The position numbers and the translations under genes were made by a program. A DNA stretch of 64,000 nucleotides from Symbiodinium natans (lineage: Eukaryota > Sar > Dinophyceae > Suessiales > Symbiodiniaceae), in the NCBI GenBank assembly GCA_905221605.1, contig CAJNDS010002229.1, forward strand, positions 337,699 through 401,698. The letters are read 5' to 3'. Shown piece after piece: positions 58,910-64,000 of the stretch. A model generated the notes under the pieces. That model ran no database searches and was not told the origin of the DNA. It was given only the letters and a program-made list of their open reading frames with translations. Position 1 is the stretch's first letter. The number at the start of each line of letters is the position of its first letter.

Positions 58910-58978
58910 TCAGCCACCAGGGGCCTCGGTGACCGACGCCGGCAGGCGGGCCGCGCCGCCGCGCTGCACAAATCGTTC
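58910..58978 (-). CDS. terminal exon
   Basis: ATCCCAG acceptor; ERFVQRGGAARLPASVTE, APGG, TGA. Very high G/C at third positions. The plus strand is open but lacks a donor. Confidence 0.58.
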   Translation of the reverse strand, partial: ERFVQRGGAARLPASVTEAPGG

Positions 58979-59149
58979 CTGGGATGGGTTGAGGGTTTCC
59001 AAGTTTCGGGACCATAAGGTCCCTAAACCCTAAACCCTGAACCCTAAACCCTAAACCCTAAACCCTAAACCCTAAACCCTAAACCCTAAACCTAAACCCT
59101 AAGCTGGATTAGGGTTGAACGTTTAGGGGTAGCCAACTCCAGGGTATGA

Positions 59150-59600
59150 TCGCCCTACTTCGTGCCCCTGCATCCCTTATTCCCTAACCCTATGTAACCT
59201 GAAAGGTGGCAGAAGACTACAACTTAGCGAGCTTGGTTGTCCCTGACAATGTATGGGTTCTCGGTCCATCGGCATCTCCGGGCGCTTCTACGTCTTACGA
59301 TGTGCAGTGATGTTTTCTTAGGGACTCCCTGGAAGCCGCAGATTTACGTGGTGCCGACTTGACTTGATCTACATCGTAGCGTGGGCACTGGGGTACTGTA
59401 CGGAGAATCAGTCTGTGGGAGGATTTCAAGCCCCCCTCAACCACTGCAAACTGCCCCAAAGTGCAGCAACGAGCGTGAACACAAAGGAACACGCAGAGAA
59501 ACGCACCCCGTTAGCGAAGTCCCAATCCAAAAGCCTACTCCAAAACGGAAGCTCGAAACCCTGAACACTGAAACCCTGAAAGCCTGCACCCTTAAACCTT
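59150..59600. other. unique stretch with overlapping frames
   Basis: Two plus frames (59,364-59,564; 59,381-59,602) and one minus frame overlap, each about 65 codons. No domain seen, and coding status is open. Confidence 0.35.
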
Positions 59601-59767
59601 GAAAGCATACACTCAACCCCCCCCCCCCAAAAAAAAAAAAAAAAAAACTAAAACCCCCCAAACACCCCCAAAAAAGACCTAAGAAAAGAAACCCCAAACC
59701 CCAAACCCCAAACCCCAAACCCTAAACCCTAAACCCTAAACCCTAAACCCTAAACCCTAAACCCCCC

Positions 59768-59857
59768 CTCCAACATGCGGTGCTGGGCCAGGGTCCAGCG
59801 CAAGCCGCTGTGGCTGTGAGAAGAGCTGGCGCAAGGACTTCTCGCCTCATGCCCGGC
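59768..59857 (-). CDS. exon island with strong GC3
   Basis: The minus frame GHEARSPCASSSHSHSG then LRWTLAQHRMLEG runs from an AAG to a G tract; a CTTCTCACAG inside could be the real acceptor. CCCTAAA left, TTTAGGG right. Confidence 0.58.
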
Positions 59858-59864
59858 TTCCGTA

Positions 59865-59997
59865 GGGTTTAGGGTTTAGGGTTTAGGGTTTAGGGTTTAG
59901 GGTTTAGGGTTTAGGGTTTAGGGTTTAGGGTTTAGGGTTTGGGGTTTAGGGTTTAGGGTTTAGGGTTTAGGGTTTGGTGTGTAGGGTTTAGGGTTTA
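59865..59997 (+). repeat. TTTAGGG array
   Basis: About 18 heptamers with two variants; last large array before the array-free end of the window. Confidence 0.95.
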
Positions 59998-60242
59998 GAC
60001 CGTTTAGCCAGAATGGGCTCTATAGGCCTGCCTCAACTGCCCCAATCGTCTTGGGCTTTGCGGATTAGGGCGTGTGGTTCAGGTTTTGCCTAAACCGTGC
60101 ACCATGAACCCTAAATCCCAAACCCTAAAACCAAACCCTAAACCACATTTTAATGTATACCCTAAACCCTAAAACCTAAACCCTAAGCCCTAAACCCTAA
60201 ACCCCAGAGGGTCTAGGGCTTGGGCCTTGGGAAGGGGATCCT

Positions 60243-60317
60243 TCACACCCGAGGCGTGTAGCTTTCGAAGGCGTGGCTGGGGCGCAGCGGAATCCTTTCA
60301 CCTGTCGCCTCTGTCGC
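60243..60317 (-). CDS. terminal exon
   Basis: GGTGTAG acceptor; ATEATGERIPLRPSHAFES, YTPRV, TGA, exactly 25 codons. An internal CAG|GTGAAA is possible. The only convincing frame here. Confidence 0.58.
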   Translation of the reverse strand, partial: ATEATGERIPLRPSHAFESYTPRV

Positions 60318-60639
60318 CTACACCCTCAATGGCCCCAAACCCCAAACCCCAAACCCTAAACCCTAAACCCTAAACCCTTAACCCTAAACCCCTAAACCGT
60401 GCACAGCCTCTGGGCTAGGGTTCCCATACCCCAAGGACCTCAACCATAAAAACCCTAAAAAACGGATAAAATCCCTACAAACCCTCGAAGCTCCGGAAGC
60501 TCTAAACCCCAAACTCAATGAACCCTACAAGTACAAACCCTGTAAACCCCACAATTTGCAAAGTCTTGTTTGGCAGAAAGACTCATCAATGATGAAGTCA
60601 AACGCCGCTTCTTTAAAAATGTTTTGAAACCTTCCTGTA

Positions 60640-61300
60640 CAACCTCATGACAAGGAAAACGCAGGTACGTCGATGTGCGTCCACATCGATTTCAGCACTA
60701 CGCTCTGACCCTCTTCGTTGGGCCAACAGTCAGAGCGAGTGGTTGGCCCCCCTGCAGATTTCTTGGGTTCTCGTCTCACCCGCACCGCAAAATAGGCGTA
60801 ACAAAATGGCGCTGTGTTATCACGGAAAAATTCAACGCCGGTGCTTCTCATCTCGCTCAAGAGCACATGCCGGGCAAAACGGAAAACCAATTACATCAAC
60901 TGACATGCCGAGCTTTAGCAGCTCAAGTTCCAATCAAGATGTTGGTTCTCATGCAGACGTGCACAAAATTGCACAAGTCTCACAAAATGGCTGTGATGAC
61001 ATGTTCGATGCACAACCTTCGCATGTACAGCAGAGATGCACAAACACCCCTCTAAAGAGGGGCTCGACATACATCACGCCAAAACTGCTGAGAATATCTG
61101 AGTCTAGCTTGCGACTCCGCAAGCACATGCACAACACTCAATTCTTGAAGCTCGATGCTTCAACATGTCTTCGAGGGAGCCCGCTTCAACGTCTCACAGA
61201 CCTTCTACAACGACACACACACACACCCACTCACACAGGTTAAGCAACGACATGGTACAGAATGGACTTGCGACCAAACGCTCATCAGCACACCACATCT
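60640..61300. other. upstream, more diverged part of the 150-bp repeat zone
   Basis: Isolated repeat cores (ACAAAATGGCGCTG at 60,801; CACAAAATGGCTGTG near 60,978) within otherwise unique sequence. A 198-codon plus frame crosses it; its Ser/Arg/His-rich composition and the repeats make me doubt it. Confidence 0.4.
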
Positions 61301-61309
61301 AGAAGAAAC

Positions 61310-62710
61310 AAAACATGCAAGCGGACTGCGCAACCTGCACCGAATCAGCAAACAAGTCATGTAACAAACTGGCGCTGTTTGCACACGCCTGCCTGACAAC
61401 GTGCAAAATTCCCCCCGGCTCCTTGCCTCAACACAAAGATTTCGGACCTAGAGCACAAGCTGCCGACGCATTGCGAACTGCTCAACGTGCAGAAAAATCA
61501 GCACACAAGTCCCGTAACAAAATGGCGCTGTTTTCAAACAGCCCCAAAAACATGCCAGCAGAACGCACAGCCCTGCCTGAACTCACATGTGATGGACCCA
61601 AAACATACGCGGTCGACCCACGGCGGACTGCCCAACGCGTACGTCAGCACATATGTCCTGTAACATTTTGGCGCTGTTTGTACATGCCTACCAACACCAA
61701 ACAAGCAAAAATGCACCCGGCGGCAAACCTCAACACGCCCGTGTGGGACCTAAAGCACAAGCGCCAACGCTTTGCGGACTGTGCAACGTGCAGAAAAATC
61801 AGCACACAACTCTTGTAACAAAATGGCCTTGTTTGTACACGCCAACCTGACACCATGCAAGAATGCACCGGGCTTCTTTCCTCGACACACATGTTCACAG
61901 CACAAGCTGCCAACGCATTGGGAACTGCTCAACGTGCAGTAAACAAAATGGCGCTGTTTTTAATCCACAGCCCTGCCTCAACTCACATGTGATGGACCCA
62001 AAACACACGCGATCGACCCCCGCCTGCCTGCCCAACACGCACGTCAGCACACATGTCCTGTAACATTTTGGCGCTGTTTGTACATGCCTACCAACACCAT
62101 GCAAGCAAGAATGCACCCGGCGGCAAACCTCAACACACACGTGCTGGACCTAAAACACAAGCTGCCTACGCATTGCGGACTGCGCAACGTGCAGAAAAAT
62201 CAGCACACAACTCTGTAACAAAATGGCGTTGTTTGTACACGCCTACATGACATCACGCAAGACTGCTGGCTTCTTTCTCGACACACATGTTTACACCGAC
62301 GCATTGAGAACTGCGCAACGTACAGAAAAGGCAGCACACAAGTCCTGTAACAAAATGGCGCTGAATTGTAAATCATGCTCCAAAACACACAAGCAGAACG
62401 CATCGACTTTCTGCCTCAACTCACATGTATCGGACACAACAAAGGACACAAGCTGTCGACGCACTGCGGACTGCGCAACATACAGGAAGTACACGCACAC
62501 ACACACACACATCCTGCAACAACATGTCACTGCTTCCACACGCCTACCTGACACACGTGAGCGTGAGTGCACCCGGCCTCAATACCCATGTGTTCAATTG
62601 CGTGGGACCCAAAACGAAGGACAGGCAACCAACAAACTGACACGAAAACAAAACCAGGCATGTCCTGTAACAAAATGGCGCTGTTTTAACAAGCCCACTG
62701 CGGACATGCG
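61310..62710. repeat. degenerate tandem repeat of about 150 bp, nine to ten copies
   Basis: The unit core is CCTGTAACAAAATGGCGCTG, TTTGTACACGCCTACCTGAC, with GTGCAGAAAAATCAGCACAC before it. Cores fall near 61,361, 61,510, 61,663, 61,814, 61,942, 62,057, 62,213, 62,345, 62,512 and 62,664. A larger duplication of about 405 bp (61,567 and 61,971) is superimposed. The many 60-90-codon frames on both strands share motifs because of it. Confidence 0.85.
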
Positions 62711-62775
62711 ACATGAACACTGTTTTGAAATGTTCACGACACCTACTACAACATCGCCCCCACACAGAGCAGCCA

Positions 62776-64000
62776 CTACCAAAAAGCAGCCGCCCCGCTC
62801 ACTACAGCCTGAGATGATCTGATCAACCAGCGGCCGTCGGCTCCATGCGTAAGATCTGAAAAGTGAGACATGACTCCATCAATATAAGTGCCGCCTGAAG
62901 TAGCTTTGCGATGACTCGTTTGCCGGCAGTAAACCCAGCCACATGCACACACAGGGCGTGAACTCTGATAACCTCCATACTTTCTTGCAGACAGAAGTGA
63001 CTCATTCAAAGCCACACGCCCTTCATGGTCATTGCTGGGAACCCTCATATTCGATGTCGGAAATTTCAAGCGAGCATAAAAGCCCAAAGTGGGTAGATCA
63101 TCACTGCCAAACCAACTTGGTCGTACTTTGGCCTCCACTAGTATGGATGCCAAGTCATGCGAATTTGTATTGTGCGCAAAAGGCGCAACAAACACTGTCT
63201 GGTTGTGAGATGGATATGACCGGCGAAGAACAAGCACAATGCCCATCACTGAATCGTCTTGTCTCATCCAATAACAAATATACTGGCTGTTCACGGACAT
63301 CTTTGGTACATTCTTAGCAGCAGCCAGCGCTTTTGCCAGATGCCAAATCTGAACACTGGCTTCTTCCGATAACGTGAACACCATCTGCGAATGTCGGTTG
63401 GCCGACTGAACCAACGCAGCAAACCAGACATTCACATCAGAATCGCTTGGAGGAAAATGGAAATCCGAATGCGGAAGGAAACGCCCCCAGGCCTCTGCTG
63501 CTGAGCGCAACCTATTGGGGTCCTGCACAATCCTGGACCGGAGACGCAAAAGAATCTCCAGTAGTGCACTCCAATGCTGTCGCTTCATGTCTTGCCAAGG
63601 AAAATCATACACCTCCAGTCCTGCAATAGCGGGAAGTGTGAACGCTTGTGACATGAACCGGTGTAAGACATCCAACGAACCATCTTGGGGCGATGGGGAA
63701 TCTGAATGCACGCGGTACCAGATTGTGTTCATGTTCGGAACCTGAAGACATGACCATGGAAGTTCCCACGTACCCGGGGGAATTGCGTCGTCAAGACTGC
63801 GGGGTCTCCGAGGGGTCCTGGATTGATCTCTCTGCTGCCCAGCTTGACCGGCTACGACTTCAACTAGGCGCATGCTCATCTGCTGCACGCACTGAGATGC
63901 GAGCACAGGGTCATGAATTTGAATAGACATACCACGATCATGAGAGTAACCAAAGCTGGACCCGGCGGGAGGGGCGGGGGCGGAGGCGGCGCGGACTGTA
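62776..64000 (-). CDS. long hypothetical ORF, open to the window edge
   Basis: From the first ATG (63,930) 384 codons run to TAG at 62,776. The frame is also open from 63,999 to that ATG (SAPAPPAGSSFGYSHDRG), so the true start is probably outside. Visible features: GLEVYDFPWQDMKRQHW, LLEILLRLRSRI, SDSDVNVWFAALVQSA, TLSEEASVQIWHLAK, MGIVLVLRRSYPSHNQTV, CACGWVYCRQTSHRK. No catalytic signature was recognised. Two CxC/C pairs near the C-terminus might bind metal, which is a guess. It has no telomere-type repeats or introns, unlike the rest of the window, so it could be a retrogene, a mobile-element gene or a large exon. Confidence 0.7.
   Translation of the reverse strand, partial: TVRAASAPAPPAGSSFGYSHDRGMSIQIHDPVLASQCVQQMSMRLVEVVAGQAGQQRDQSRTPRRPRSLDDAIPPGTWELPWSCLQVPNMNTIWYRVHSDSPSPQDGSLDVLHRFMSQAFTLPAIAGLEVYDFPWQDMKRQHWSALLEILLRLRSRIVQDPNRLRSAAEAWGRFLPHSDFHFPPSDSDVNVWFAALVQSANRHSQMVFTLSEEASVQIWHLAKALAAAKNVPKMSVNSQYICYWMRQDDSVMGIVLVLRRSYPSHNQTVFVAPFAHNTNSHDLASILVEAKVRPSWFGSDDLPTLGFYARLKFPTSNMRVPSNDHEGRVALNESLLSARKYGGYQSSRPVCACGWVYCRQTSHRKATSGGTYIDGVMSHFSDLTHGADGRWLIRSSQAVVSGAAAFW

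Noticed and set aside
60647-61243. 198-codon plus ORF as a gene
   Set aside because: It overlaps cores of the 150-bp repeat, ends in a CA repeat and has an equally open antisense frame.

Overview
Likely source: a dinoflagellate nuclear genome, probably close to Symbiodiniaceae. This is inferred from the TTTAGGG telomere-type motif, gene families typical of the group (an RCC1-like seven-unit repeat, a tandem Cys-rich repeat, a WTWE/VVDAG repeat resembling beta-trefoil repeats), GC 5' splice sites beside GT ones, and many small inverted-repeat elements. No rRNA, tRNA, spliced-leader gene, CRISPR array or prokaryotic operon was recognised. Species-level placement is not possible from the sequence alone. 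|| Main character of the window: from about 120 to 60,400 it is filled with short interstitial telomere-type arrays, (TTTAGGG)n and (CCCTAAA)n, in both orientations and with variants (GGGTTTATA, CCCCAAA, CCCTAAAA). Between them lie islands of roughly 30-150 bp. Many islands read as exons: an AG acceptor, an open frame with G/C-rich third codon positions, and a GT or GC donor. Most coding therefore sits in mini-exons far below ORF-finder size. The islands fall preferentially where CCCTAAA lies on the left and TTTAGGG on the right, so the inferred introns start with TTTAGGG and end with CCCTAAA, which are complementary. The best cases are the intron 20,346-20,449 and the intron 22,376-22,712, the second of which takes its GT from the array itself. 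|| Layout: 1-25.8 kb, mostly minus-strand exon islands, including Ala/Lys-rich exons (3.9-8.8 kb), Trp/Cys-rich exons (13.8-18.3 kb) and the WTWE/VVDAG repeat exons (20.9-25.8 kb). A three-copy dispersed repeat sits at 6.2, 7.2 and 11.2 kb. 27-36 kb: mainly plus-strand candidates around a minus-strand Cys-rich repeat gene (29.0-29.9 kb). 36.5-44.4 kb: mainly minus exons plus low-complexity satellites. 43.8-50.2 kb: mixed strands. 50.6-51.6 kb: RCC1-like propeller gene, minus. 52-60.3 kb: more arrays with exons on both strands and large trinucleotide repeats. 60.6-62.7 kb: array-free zone with a degenerate repeat of about 150 bp. 62.8-64 kb: a long uninterrupted minus-strand ORF running off the window. 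|| Mobile elements: at least eight families of small terminal-inverted-repeat elements recur. Two of them (families B and D here) coincide with inferred introns, and one D copy is flanked by a perfect 12-bp direct repeat containing AG|GT, as expected for introners. || Limits: GC-rich exons often leave the antisense frame open, so strand and frame of single islands are uncertain, and exon chains into whole genes are inference. RNA data would be decisive.
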